A DNA stretch of 64,000 bases from Flavivirga amylovorans (lineage in GTDB: Bacteria; Bacteroidota; Bacteroidia; Flavobacteriales; Flavobacteriaceae), in NCBI RefSeq assembly GCF_030540875.1, contig NZ_JAUOEM010000001.1, positions 186,001-250,000 of the forward strand, read 5' to 3'. A program made the translations under genes and the position numbers. Below are positions 34,385 to 43,306 of the stretch, one piece after another. The notes beneath the pieces are model-generated. The model made no database searches. It was not told the origin of the DNA and worked only from the letters and a program-made list of their open reading frames with translations. Each line of letters begins with the position of its first letter. Positions within the stretch are counted from its first letter, which is position 1.

Positions 34385-36079
34385 TTAATTTTTCGTTTTG
34401 TTTCTAGATTTAGATTTTGAACCTACACGAGACATTGCACATCTAAACCCGATGTAATCTGTTGCCATATCTTGTGGGAAGTAACGTCTTTGAGCTGGAT
34501 CTAACCAATACTCTCTATCTTTCCAAGATCCACCTTTGTAAACTCTAACTTCATCGTTAATTAAAGATGTTCTGTTACTACCTTTGTCATATTCTCTTAT
34601 AATGTTTCCTAAAGAATCTCTAGTAATACGATGTTTTGGAGAATTATACATTTTTCTAGTATCGGTATCTTTCTTTTCGCCATCTTCACCTTCATCATCA
34701 TTAAAGCTTTCATAATAACGAGAAGAACGTTTGTCTCCATCTCTAAAGTTTCTCGAATCACTCTTATCAAAGTTGGTACGTAAATACGTTTCGTTTTCAT
34801 CGATAGGAATTTGTGCAATTTCACCAGGTAAATTTCTAGCAATTACTTTTCCGTTTGGTAAAGTATCATATACGATATCGTCAGGAGTGACTACTTTTAC
34901 GGTACCATCATCGTTTAAAGCATTTTTAGTATAAACATTACCACGGTAATAGTTGAAGTCATTAAACTCCCCATCTATAATAGGTCTGTAAACGTCTGCA
35001 ACCCATTCGGCAACATTACCAGCCATATCATATAATCCAAAATCATTAGGATCGTAAGATTTAACAGCATTTGTAATATCAGCTCCATCATCAGACCAAC
35101 CTGCGATTCCACCGTAGTCACCTTTACCTTGCTTAAAATTAGCTAATTGATCACCACGAATTTTACGTTTGTCTGAACGTGTATATTGTCCATCCCATGG
35201 GTATTTTTTACGACCACGGTATAAGTTATAATCTCTAATTTCACTTAACCCTAAAGCAGCATATTCCCACTCAGTTTCTGTTGGTAGTCTATACTTTGGT
35301 GAAATTATTCCAGTTTCACGAGTCGCATAAATATTAGATTCATTACCATCAGCATCTGTTCTAACATTTCTTCTATTGCCCTCTCCATTAATAACTTCTT
35401 CGTTTCCTCCGTAAGTTAAAGTTGGAGCGTTAATATAAGTATCAGTACTAAATGTTGATTCTGCGTTAACATCTAAAATTTTTGCATCACGTTTTAAATA
35501 ACCAGCTCTTTCTAAGTTATATTCATTAACACGATCTGATCTCCAGTTTGCAAACTCAACTGCTTGAATCCAGCTTACACCAACAACAGGGTATTCTCCA
35601 TAACCTGGGTGACGTAAATAATTTTCTGTCATTACTTCGTTAAAACCTAATCGATTTCTCCAAACTAATGTATCAGGTAGAGCGCCATTATAAATGGCTC
35701 TAAAATTTTCTTCAGATGGAGGATAAACTCTTTTAATCCAGTCTAAATACTCCATATACATGGCATTAGTTACCTCTGTTTCATCCATGTAAAAGGATTG
35801 TACATGTTGCTGTGTTGGACTATTATTCCAATCATGCATCACATCATCTTGAACACGTCCTTTAGTAAAAGTACCCCCTTCAATAAATACGAGTCCAGGT
35901 GATGTTTCCTGTTCTCTAAAATCTGTATTGTACTGAAAACCACCTTCTCTGGAGTTAATTTGCCATCCTGTAGCTCTTGAACTATTTTTTGAACTCGAAG
36001 ATTTTTTACACCCAGTTGAAGCTATAGTTAGTGCTAAAACTAATAAAACCTTGAATGCTACTACTTTTTTCATATCCAT
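34385..36079 (-). CDS. gldJ: Gliding motility lipoprotein GldJ
   Basis: A 564-residue lipoprotein (lipobox IASTGC) with a formylglycine-generating-enzyme-like fold: PGLVFIEGGTFTKGR near residue 60, MDETEVTNAMYMEYLDW near 95, YRLPTETEWEYAA near 262 and the C-terminal VYKGGSWKDREYWLDP with IGFRCAMS. Enzymatic residues are not expected. In F. johnsoniae, GldJ is needed for gliding, for stability of GldK and for T9SS secretion. It is divergent from porU with a 265-bp spacer, a conserved arrangement in flavobacteria. Length matches known GldJ proteins. Confidence 0.95.
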   Translation of the reverse strand: MDMKKVVAFKVLLVLALTIASTGCKKSSSSKNSSRATGWQINSREGGFQYNTDFREQETSPGLVFIEGGTFTKGRVQDDVMHDWNNSPTQQHVQSFYMDETEVTNAMYMEYLDWIKRVYPPSEENFRAIYNGALPDTLVWRNRLGFNEVMTENYLRHPGYGEYPVVGVSWIQAVEFANWRSDRVNEYNLERAGYLKRDAKILDVNAESTFSTDTYINAPTLTYGGNEEVINGEGNRRNVRTDADGNESNIYATRETGIISPKYRLPTETEWEYAALGLSEIRDYNLYRGRKKYPWDGQYTRSDKRKIRGDQLANFKQGKGDYGGIAGWSDDGADITNAVKSYDPNDFGLYDMAGNVAEWVADVYRPIIDGEFNDFNYYRGNVYTKNALNDDGTVKVVTPDDIVYDTLPNGKVIARNLPGEIAQIPIDENETYLRTNFDKSDSRNFRDGDKRSSRYYESFNDDEGEDGEKKDTDTRKMYNSPKHRITRDSLGNIIREYDKGSNRTSLINDEVRVYKGGSWKDREYWLDPAQRRYFPQDMATDYIGFRCAMSRVGSKSKSRNKTKN

Positions 36080-36113
36080 ACTTTTTAAGTAAGCTAATAA
36101 TATTTTTGGTGCT

Positions 36114-36143
36114 GCAATATAAGAATTAAACCTAATAACACAA
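36114..36143 (-). promoter_or_regulatory. Candidate gldJ promoter
   Basis: On the minus strand TTG (36143-36141), a 19-bp spacer and TATATTGC (36121-36114), one base from the -7 consensus. It lies 34 bp before the gldJ start. Confidence 0.4.
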
Positions 36144-36272
36144 GCCCTTTTTTACATTTTAGCCAAAAAAACATGTATTTCACCCTATTTTTTTGACATT
36201 ACAACGATGTTTTTATTGTTTTTTGTTGTTGTTTTGTGTTGTATTAACGCATGTTTTACTAATTTATTATTG

Positions 36273-36280
36273 TATTTTTG
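36273..36280 (+). promoter_or_regulatory. Candidate -7 box for porU
   Basis: TATTTTTG matches TAnnTTTG and lies 64 bp before the porU start. No good TTG is found about 19 bp upstream, so this is only partial support. Confidence 0.35.
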
Positions 36281-36344
36281 ATGCAGTTTTTTAAATTATT
36301 AACTTTTTTAATAATAACACGTCTTTAACTGCGTTGTTTTAACG

Positions 36345-39300
36345 ATGAAAGAGAAAATTTTAATTTTATTGTTTATTTCTTGCTCAATAACTTTATTCGC
36401 GCAACAAAAAAAATACACAATAACTTGGGGAGCATCTAAAGTGATTTCTGGAGGTAGTTATACAATAGAAGTCCCTTCTTTTAATAATGAAAATTTTATT
36501 TATGGTTTTGAAGAAGGTCTAGAATTTGTAGACCAGTGGAAAACAAGTCAATTAATAAACGAATCTTCTGTAGTCATCAATAATGTTGTTTATGCTTCCA
36601 TTTCTAAATCCAATTTAAAAGACTTAGATATAGATAAGATTCCAAATAAATTAGAATTTAGCTTAAAAAATTCTAAAGCAAGAGAAAAACAATATGCGGT
36701 TTTTAAACTCTCTCCAATTATAAAAGACTCAAGAGGTGGCTATAAAAAGGTTGTTTCGTTTCAGCTAAGCTATAAAAATGGAGCCATATCTAATAGAGCA
36801 TTTACATTTAGTAAAGGGATTAAGACATCTAAGGTGATAAGTAATTCGGTATTAAGTTCGGGAGAATGGTATCGTTTTTATGTTGATGAAACGGGTGTTT
36901 ATAGATTGTCAAAAAGTTTTTTACAACGCTTAGGAGTCGATGTAAACAATGTAGATCCAAGAAATATAAAGTTATTTGGACATGGAGGGCAGATGATACC
37001 TTATTCCAATGCTGTAGCTTACCCTTTTGATATTCCTGAGAACGCTATCAAGTTTGTTGGAGAAGAAGATGGTGTTTTTAATGATGAAGATTATATTTTA
37101 TTTTATGCCCAAGGACCAAAAGAATATAATGCTGAAAGTAATACTAATATTAATTGTTATACAGATAAAACATATTACTATATAAATGTTGGTTCTGGTT
37201 CAGGTAAACGTATTCAACAGTTTATACAGCCAACAGGGGCTGTTGATTTGGTTATTGATACGTTTGAAGATTATAAGTTTCATGAAATTGATGAGTATAA
37301 TATTGCTTTTTTAGGAAGACGTTGGTTTGGAGATAAATTTGATTTAGATAATAATAAAACTTTTGAATTTGATTTTCCTGATTTAGTGACATCAGAACCC
37401 ATAAATTTAAGAGTTTATGCTGCTACTGCTTCTACGACATCGAGTACAATAGATGTCACCGTGAATGGAACTGCTGTTTCAACATTAAATATATCAGGTG
37501 TATCAAAATTTCTTTTAGCAAGAGAAGATTCGTTTAATGGTAATGTTAATGTAAATAGTTCCAAAATAGAAGTAGGGCTTAATTTTGATAATCAAGGAAA
37601 TCCGAGTGCTCAGGCTTATTTGGATTATATATCAATAGAAGCCACGCGTTTACTAAATTTTTCAGATAAACAATTTCAATTTAAAAATAGTGAGGTAGCC
37701 TTAGTATCAGGAGTGGGGCAATACAATATGACGAATGCATCGCAAGTTGCTGAAATTTGGGATGTAACAGATATATATAATATTTCTAACTATATAAATA
37801 CAGACCAAGCTTCAAATCTCAGCTTCACATCTACATTAGGGAGCTTAAAAACTTATGTAGCTGTTACATCATTAGATTATTTTCAGCCACAAATAGATTC
37901 AAGAACTACTATTAATAACCAAGATATAAAGGGGACCATTTTTCAAAATAATCAAGGTGCATTTCAAGATGTAGACTATATTATTGTAACCCCAAATAAC
38001 ATGCTTGGAGAGGCAGAGCGTTTAGCACAAATAAATAGAACTCAATATAATTTGAATGTTAAGGTATTGGGGCTAGATGAAATTTATAACGAATTTAGTT
38101 CAGGTAATCAAGATATTGGAGCTATTAGAAACCTAGTTAAATATGTGTACGATAATGCAAGTACACCAGAGAACAGAATAAAGTACTTGTGTTTATTTGG
38201 TGATGGTTCTTTTGATTATAAAGATAGAATTCCAAACAATACCAATATAGTGCCGTCTTGGCACTCGTATGGTAGTTTTAATGTTACCAGTTCTTATGTA
38301 TCGGATGATTTTTATGGAATGATGGATGATAATGAGGGCACTATGTCTGTAAGTGATAGGTTGGATATTGCTGTAGGTAGGGTTTTGGTAGAGACGCCGC
38401 AACGTGCAAAGGAAATGGTTGATAAAATAGAATCATATTACATAAAAGAAGCTCTTGGTAGTTGGCGTAATAGTTTTGTAGTTATATCTGATGATCCTGA
38501 CAGTGATATCCCAATAGGACTACAGGAAACTACAGATGAAATTGGGAATAGGGTAGCACAAGAAAAGCCATTCATAAATGTTACAAAAATACATTCCGAT
38601 GCATTTCAACAAGAAACATCAGCAGGAGGAGATAGGTATCCGGACGTAACTTCAGAGATAGCGAATGCTGTTGATAATGGCGCTTTGGTCGTGAACTATT
38701 TTGGACATGGAGGTGAAGATGGCTTGGCTGCAGAACGTATTCTATTAAAGCCAGACATTAATGGTTTTCGTAATGTTTGCAAGCTTAATTGTTTTGTAAC
38801 TGTAACTTGTGAGTTTACTAAATTTGATAACCCATTAAGAGAAACAGCTGGTGAATTTACTTTTTGGAATAAACAAGCAGGAACAATTGGTTTAATTACA
38901 ACCACTAGACAGGTGTTTGTGAATTTTGGAATTAATTTTAATAAGGAGTTTGGTCAATATTTGTTCTCGTATAGTGATACTGATACTTATGAAGATTACG
39001 AATACCCATCTATGGCCGAAGCTTTACGACTAACAAAAAATGATCCTTCAATAACTAATGATTCTCAAAAACGTTTAGTGTTCTTTATCGGTGACCCTGC
39101 TATGAAATTAGCATTTCCGGAGCCGAATATTCGATTAACAGAAATTAATGATGTTCCAATTACTCAAGCTACGGATACGTTAAAAGCACTAAGTTATGTG
39201 AAATTAGCAGGAGAAGTAGTTGACGTTTCTGGGAATCTAATCTCTAATTATAATGGAACGTTATCAACTACTATTTATGATAAAACAATAAGTAGGCAAA

Positions 39301-40235
39301 CACTTGCTAATGATGGTGTTCAAAGCGGTGGACAAACAGTAAGGTTGAATTTTGAAACACTAGGAGAAATTATATTTAGAGGTCAAGCATCTGTTAAAGA
39401 TGGTCAGTTTGAATTTGATTTTGTAGTGCCAAAAGATATTGGCGTTCCAGTAGGCTTTGGGAAAGTAAGTTTTTATTCAAAAAACGAAACTTTATCTCAA
39501 GACCAAGCTGGGGCAAGTGTAAATACAGTTAGGATTGGAGGCGTTAATGAAAATGCAGCAGAAGATAATATAGGTCCAGTTATTACACTTTATATGAATG
39601 ACGAGAACTTTGTGTCGGGAGGTATAACAAATGAATCACCTACGTTATTGGCTAAAATGGAGGACACCAACGGAATAAATACAGCAAGTGGTATAGGTCA
39701 TGACATTGTTGCTATAATAGATGGAGACGAAACCAACCCAATAGTCCTTAATGATTATTACCAAACTGAAGTCGACGATTACCAAAAAGGTGTTGTGAGT
39801 TTTCCATTTAGAGATTTAGAGTCTGGACTCCATACTTTAACATTAAAAGCCTGGGATGTTTATAATAACTCCTCAACTTCTGAAATTCAATTTGTTGTAT
39901 TTGATGAAAATCAAGAATTAGTTATAAATAATGTTCTTAATTACCCAAATCCGTTTGTAAATTATACAGAATTTTGGTTTAACCACAATAGTTCTGAACC
40001 TTTAGACGTTTCTATACAAATATTCACTGTCTCAGGGAAATTGGTAAGAACTATAAATGGACAAACAACAGGAGGTATTAAAACAACAAGTTCGTTATCC
40101 AGAGACATTGTATGGGATGGAAGAGATGATTTTGGGGATAAAATAGGAAAAGGGGTTTATATTTATAAGCTTACGGTTCACTCAAATCTGTTAAATAAAA
40201 AGGTAGAGAAAATAGAAAAACTCGTTATATTGTAA
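36345..40235 (+). CDS. porU: T9SS C-terminal signal peptidase PorU
   Basis: A 1296-residue surface protein with a signal peptide (MKEKILILLFISCSITLFAQ). The gingipain-type C25 domain holds His788 (VVNYFGHGGEDG) and Cys822 (FVTVTCEFTKFDNP) as the catalytic pair. A beta-sandwich region follows, and the C-terminus is a T9SS sorting domain (LNYPNPFVNYTEFWF, GKGVYIYKLTV, KLVIL). PorU removes the sorting domain from T9SS cargo and attaches the cargo to the surface with PorV. Adjacent gldJ and porV are the usual neighbours in flavobacteria. Confidence 0.96.
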   Translation: MKEKILILLFISCSITLFAQQKKYTITWGASKVISGGSYTIEVPSFNNENFIYGFEEGLEFVDQWKTSQLINESSVVINNVVYASISKSNLKDLDIDKIPNKLEFSLKNSKAREKQYAVFKLSPIIKDSRGGYKKVVSFQLSYKNGAISNRAFTFSKGIKTSKVISNSVLSSGEWYRFYVDETGVYRLSKSFLQRLGVDVNNVDPRNIKLFGHGGQMIPYSNAVAYPFDIPENAIKFVGEEDGVFNDEDYILFYAQGPKEYNAESNTNINCYTDKTYYYINVGSGSGKRIQQFIQPTGAVDLVIDTFEDYKFHEIDEYNIAFLGRRWFGDKFDLDNNKTFEFDFPDLVTSEPINLRVYAATASTTSSTIDVTVNGTAVSTLNISGVSKFLLAREDSFNGNVNVNSSKIEVGLNFDNQGNPSAQAYLDYISIEATRLLNFSDKQFQFKNSEVALVSGVGQYNMTNASQVAEIWDVTDIYNISNYINTDQASNLSFTSTLGSLKTYVAVTSLDYFQPQIDSRTTINNQDIKGTIFQNNQGAFQDVDYIIVTPNNMLGEAERLAQINRTQYNLNVKVLGLDEIYNEFSSGNQDIGAIRNLVKYVYDNASTPENRIKYLCLFGDGSFDYKDRIPNNTNIVPSWHSYGSFNVTSSYVSDDFYGMMDDNEGTMSVSDRLDIAVGRVLVETPQRAKEMVDKIESYYIKEALGSWRNSFVVISDDPDSDIPIGLQETTDEIGNRVAQEKPFINVTKIHSDAFQQETSAGGDRYPDVTSEIANAVDNGALVVNYFGHGGEDGLAAERILLKPDINGFRNVCKLNCFVTVTCEFTKFDNPLRETAGEFTFWNKQAGTIGLITTTRQVFVNFGINFNKEFGQYLFSYSDTDTYEDYEYPSMAEALRLTKNDPSITNDSQKRLVFFIGDPAMKLAFPEPNIRLTEINDVPITQATDTLKALSYVKLAGEVVDVSGNLISNYNGTLSTTIYDKTISRQTLANDGVQSGGQTVRLNFETLGEIIFRGQASVKDGQFEFDFVVPKDIGVPVGFGKVSFYSKNETLSQDQAGASVNTVRIGGVNENAAEDNIGPVITLYMNDENFVSGGITNESPTLLAKMEDTNGINTASGIGHDIVAIIDGDETNPIVLNDYYQTEVDDYQKGVVSFPFRDLESGLHTLTLKAWDVYNNSSTSEIQFVVFDENQELVINNVLNYPNPFVNYTEFWFNHNSSEPLDVSIQIFTVSGKLVRTINGQTTGGIKTTSSLSRDIVWDGRDDFGDKIGKGVYIYKLTVHSNLLNKKVEKIEKLVIL

Positions 40236-40321
40236 TATCACATCCCAAAAATCAAATAAGTTGAAGGGAAAGACATACGGGTTTTAAAATAAAATTTATA
40301 TTTACAAACTAAACTAGATAC

Positions 40322-41530
40322 ATGAAGAATAAAATATTAATAGTTTTAACCTTTGTTTTCGTGTTAAAACTAACAGCTCAGGAAACAATTATTTTTCCAA
40401 ATCAGGATAGAAGGGTTATAACTACTGGAGTGCCATTTTTGTTAATTGCACCAGACGCTAGAGCTGCCGCTATGGGAGATATGGGGGTTGCTACTTCTGT
40501 TGATGCATTTTCACAACAATGGAATTCGTCTAAATATGTGTTTTCGGAAACGAAACAAGGAATAGGTGCGAGTTATACGCCTTATTTAAGTAAATTGGTG
40601 AACGATATTTTTTTAGGAAACGTTACTTATTTTAATCGTTTAGATGAGCGTAGTGCATTTGCGGCGAGTTTAAGGTATTTCTCTTTAGGAGATATTGAAT
40701 TTATTAATAATGAATTTGAAGAACCTAGAATACAAAGACCAAATGAACTTTCTATTGATGCATCTTATGCATTAAGATTAACAGATCAATTTGGAATGTC
40801 TGTAGCTATGCGTTATTTAAGATCGGATTTACGAATACAAGGTATTGATGGCGATGCGTCAGCGGCTAATACGTTTGGTGTGGACATTTCTGGTTACTAT
40901 CAAAGCGAAGAGGAAGCGTATGCCGATTTTAATGGACGTTGGAGAATGGGATTTGCTATTCAAAATATAGGTCCAAAGTTCAAATATGATGACGCTGGTC
41001 TTGATAATTTTCAGCCTACAACCTTACGTTTAGGAGGTGGATTTGATTTTATATTCGATGATTATAATAAAGTAGCAGTAACAGCTGAGGTGACAAAACT
41101 TTTAGTACCAACACCACCTGTATATGGTTTTGTTGATTTAGATGGAGATGGAAATCAAGCTACAGATGGTAGTGAACCAAGAATTATTGTCGAAGGTAAA
41201 GATCCAGATGTTAGCTTTTTATCAGGAATGTTTCAGTCGTTTGGAGATGCGCCAGATGGGTTTAGTGAAGAGTTAAAAGAGTTTACATGGTCTCTAGGTG
41301 CAGAATATACATATCAAGATTCTTTTGCTTTTAGAGCAGGATATTTTAATGAAAGTGAAGATAAAGGAGCTAGAAAGTTCTTGGCATTAGGAGCAGGGTT
41401 TAAAGCGAATGTTGTGAATATTGACTTATCGTACTTATTTTCAGCATCTAAAGTACAAAGTCCTTTAGAGAATACATTGCGTTTTTCATTAACCTTTAAT
41501 ATTGGAGCAGGAACGTATAACGAGTATTAA
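40322..41530 (+). CDS. porV: T9SS outer-membrane protein PorV
   Basis: A 402-residue FadL-like barrel with a signal peptide (MKNKILIVLTFVFVLKLTAQ). The diagnostic N-terminal segment GVPFLLIAPDARAAAMGDMG is followed by VDAFSQQWNSSKY. The C-terminus is a barrel strand (LRFSLTFNIGAGTYNEY). PorV (LptO) takes cargo from the translocon and passes it to PorU. It lies 86 bp after porU and is followed by a strong terminator. Confidence 0.95.
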   Translation: MKNKILIVLTFVFVLKLTAQETIIFPNQDRRVITTGVPFLLIAPDARAAAMGDMGVATSVDAFSQQWNSSKYVFSETKQGIGASYTPYLSKLVNDIFLGNVTYFNRLDERSAFAASLRYFSLGDIEFINNEFEEPRIQRPNELSIDASYALRLTDQFGMSVAMRYLRSDLRIQGIDGDASAANTFGVDISGYYQSEEEAYADFNGRWRMGFAIQNIGPKFKYDDAGLDNFQPTTLRLGGGFDFIFDDYNKVAVTAEVTKLLVPTPPVYGFVDLDGDGNQATDGSEPRIIVEGKDPDVSFLSGMFQSFGDAPDGFSEELKEFTWSLGAEYTYQDSFAFRAGYFNESEDKGARKFLALGAGFKANVVNIDLSYLFSASKVQSPLENTLRFSLTFNIGAGTYNEY

Positions 41531-41553
41531 TAGTACAAATACAATAATATATT

Positions 41554-41586
41554 AAAAACTATTGTTCAATGAACAATAGTTTTTTT
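41554..41586 (+). terminator. porV terminator
   Basis: Stem AAAAACTATTGTTC (41554-41567), loop AAT, and GAACAATAGTTTTTTT (41571-41586). A strong hairpin with a T tract, 24 bp past the porV stop. Confidence 0.9.
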
Positions 41587-41613
41587 GTTTATAATATTTC
41601 GTAAATTTAAAAT

Positions 41614-42096
41614 ATGAAGGAAATAAAAATAGAAACTACATTATATATATATCAAGACCTAGATGAGCTTCCAAAGAATGTGACCTTACTTATGCAAAAA
41701 GCTTTTGAGGCTCGTAGAAATGCTTATGCACCGTATTCAAATTTTAATGTAGGAGCTGCTTTATTATTAGATAATGGTGAGATAATTACAGGAAATAATC
41801 AAGAAAATGCGTCATATCCATCAGGACTATGTGCAGAACGTACAGCAATTTATTATGCAGGTTCTCAATACCCAAGGGCAAAAATAATCCAGATGGCTAT
41901 ATCTGCAGGGTCTAAAAATAACCTAACAACTAAACCTATTCCACCTTGTGGAGCTTGTAGACAAGCTATCGCTGAATATGAAATAAAACAAGACACTCCT
42001 ATAGAGATTTATTTTATGGGAGAAACAGGAAAAGTAGCTAAATCTAATTCTCTTGCAAATTTGTTGCCTCTAGTTTTTGATAAATCAGTGCTTTGA
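41614..42096 (+). CDS. cdd: Cytidine deaminase
   Basis: A 160-residue tetrameric-type cytidine deaminase: YAPYSNFNVGAALLL near residue 40, the zinc and proton-shuttle motif SGLCAERTAIY (Cys-Ala-Glu) near 73, and PPCGACRQAIAEY near 110 with the other two zinc cysteines. It converts cytidine to uridine in pyrimidine salvage. It stands alone between the porV terminator and the pdh operon, a conserved flavobacterial order. Confidence 0.95.
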   Translation: MKEIKIETTLYIYQDLDELPKNVTLLMQKAFEARRNAYAPYSNFNVGAALLLDNGEIITGNNQENASYPSGLCAERTAIYYAGSQYPRAKIIQMAISAGSKNNLTTKPIPPCGACRQAIAEYEIKQDTPIEIYFMGETGKVAKSNSLANLLPLVFDKSVL

Positions 42097-42265
42097 ACAG
42101 CTTTAACAATCATAATAAAGGTATTTTTTAATTGTAATTTTTTTTAATACTATAAGATTCAACATAAAAAATTATTAAAAAAGCAATCTTGCCTATAAAG
42201 CGCTTTTTTTTTGACATTTTTTTGACTTTAATGAATTTACGTTTTCGCAATAACTGGCAAAGTAT

Positions 42266-42273
42266 TACTTTTG
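42266..42273 (+). promoter_or_regulatory. Candidate -7 box for the pdh operon
   Basis: TACTTTTG matches the consensus, 31 bp before the pdhA start. A degraded TTTTCG at about 42242-42247 lies 18-19 bp upstream in place of TTTG. Confidence 0.45.
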
Positions 42274-42304
42274 TATTTGCTTAATTAAAACCTAATATTA
42301 GTCG

Positions 42305-43303
42305 ATGCAAAAAATCACTAAAGAGATATACCTGAAATGGTATGAGGATATGCTGTTTTGGAGAAAGTTTGAGGATAAACTCGCAGCTGTATATATACAA
42401 CAAAAAGTAAGAGGGTTTCTTCATTTGTATAATGGTCAAGAAGCTGTTTTAGCAGGCGCTTTACACGCTATGGATTTGACTAAAGATAAAATGATTACAG
42501 CTTATAGAAATCATGTTCAGCCAATAGGAATGGGAGTTGATCCTAGACGTGTTATGGCTGAGTTATTTGGTAAAGCTACGGGAACTTCACAAGGACTAGG
42601 TGGTTCTATGCACATATTTTCTAAAGAACATCGTTTTTACGGAGGGCATGGTATTGTAGGAGGTCAAATTCCTTTAGGAGCTGGTATTGCTTTTGGTGAT
42701 AAGTACCATGATAGTGATGCTGTAACCTTATGCTGTTTTGGTGATGGTGCTGCTAGACAAGGATCACTTCACGAAACTTTTAATTTAGCTATGCTATGGA
42801 ATCTTCCAGTCGTATTTGTTTGTGAAAACAACGGTTATGCGATGGGAACATCTGTAGAGCGTACAGCAAATCATACTGAAGTTTGGAAGCTAGGAAAAGG
42901 TTATGAAATGCCTTGTGGGCCAGTTGATGGTATGAACCCTGTAAAAGTAGCTGAAGCTTTTGATGAAGCTATACAACGTGCACGTAAAGGTGGAGGGCCA
43001 ACATTTTTAGAATTAAAAACATATCGTTACAGAGGACACTCTATGAGTGATGCTCAACATTATAGAACTAAGGCTGAGGTCGAAGAATACAAGAAAATAG
43101 ATCCTATTACTCAAGTAAAAGATATCATTCTTGAAAAGAAATACGCTACGGAAGACGATATTAAAGAGATAGATAAGCGTGTTAAAAGTTTGGTTTCTGA
43201 ATGTGAGAAATTTGCTGAAGAATCACCATTCCCAGATAAAAATGTGATGTACGATGTCGTATACGAACAAGAAGATTATCCATTTATACAACATAAATTA
43301 TAA
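42305..43303 (+). CDS. pdhA: Pyruvate dehydrogenase E1 component, alpha subunit
   Basis: A 332-residue thiamine-diphosphate enzyme subunit. The ThDP motif runs from GDGAARQGSLHETFN (near residue 147) to CENNGYAMGTSVERT (near 177). The phosphorylation-loop-like RYRGHSMSDAQHYRTKAEV is near 240. With E1-beta it decarboxylates pyruvate and acetylates the E2 lipoyl arm. E1-beta and E3 are not next to it. The E2 gene follows at 3 bp. Confidence 0.95.
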   Translation: MQKITKEIYLKWYEDMLFWRKFEDKLAAVYIQQKVRGFLHLYNGQEAVLAGALHAMDLTKDKMITAYRNHVQPIGMGVDPRRVMAELFGKATGTSQGLGGSMHIFSKEHRFYGGHGIVGGQIPLGAGIAFGDKYHDSDAVTLCCFGDGAARQGSLHETFNLAMLWNLPVVFVCENNGYAMGTSVERTANHTEVWKLGKGYEMPCGPVDGMNPVKVAEAFDEAIQRARKGGGPTFLELKTYRYRGHSMSDAQHYRTKAEVEEYKKIDPITQVKDIILEKKYATEDDIKEIDKRVKSLVSECEKFAEESPFPDKNVMYDVVYEQEDYPFIQHKL

Positions 43304-43306
43304 GCT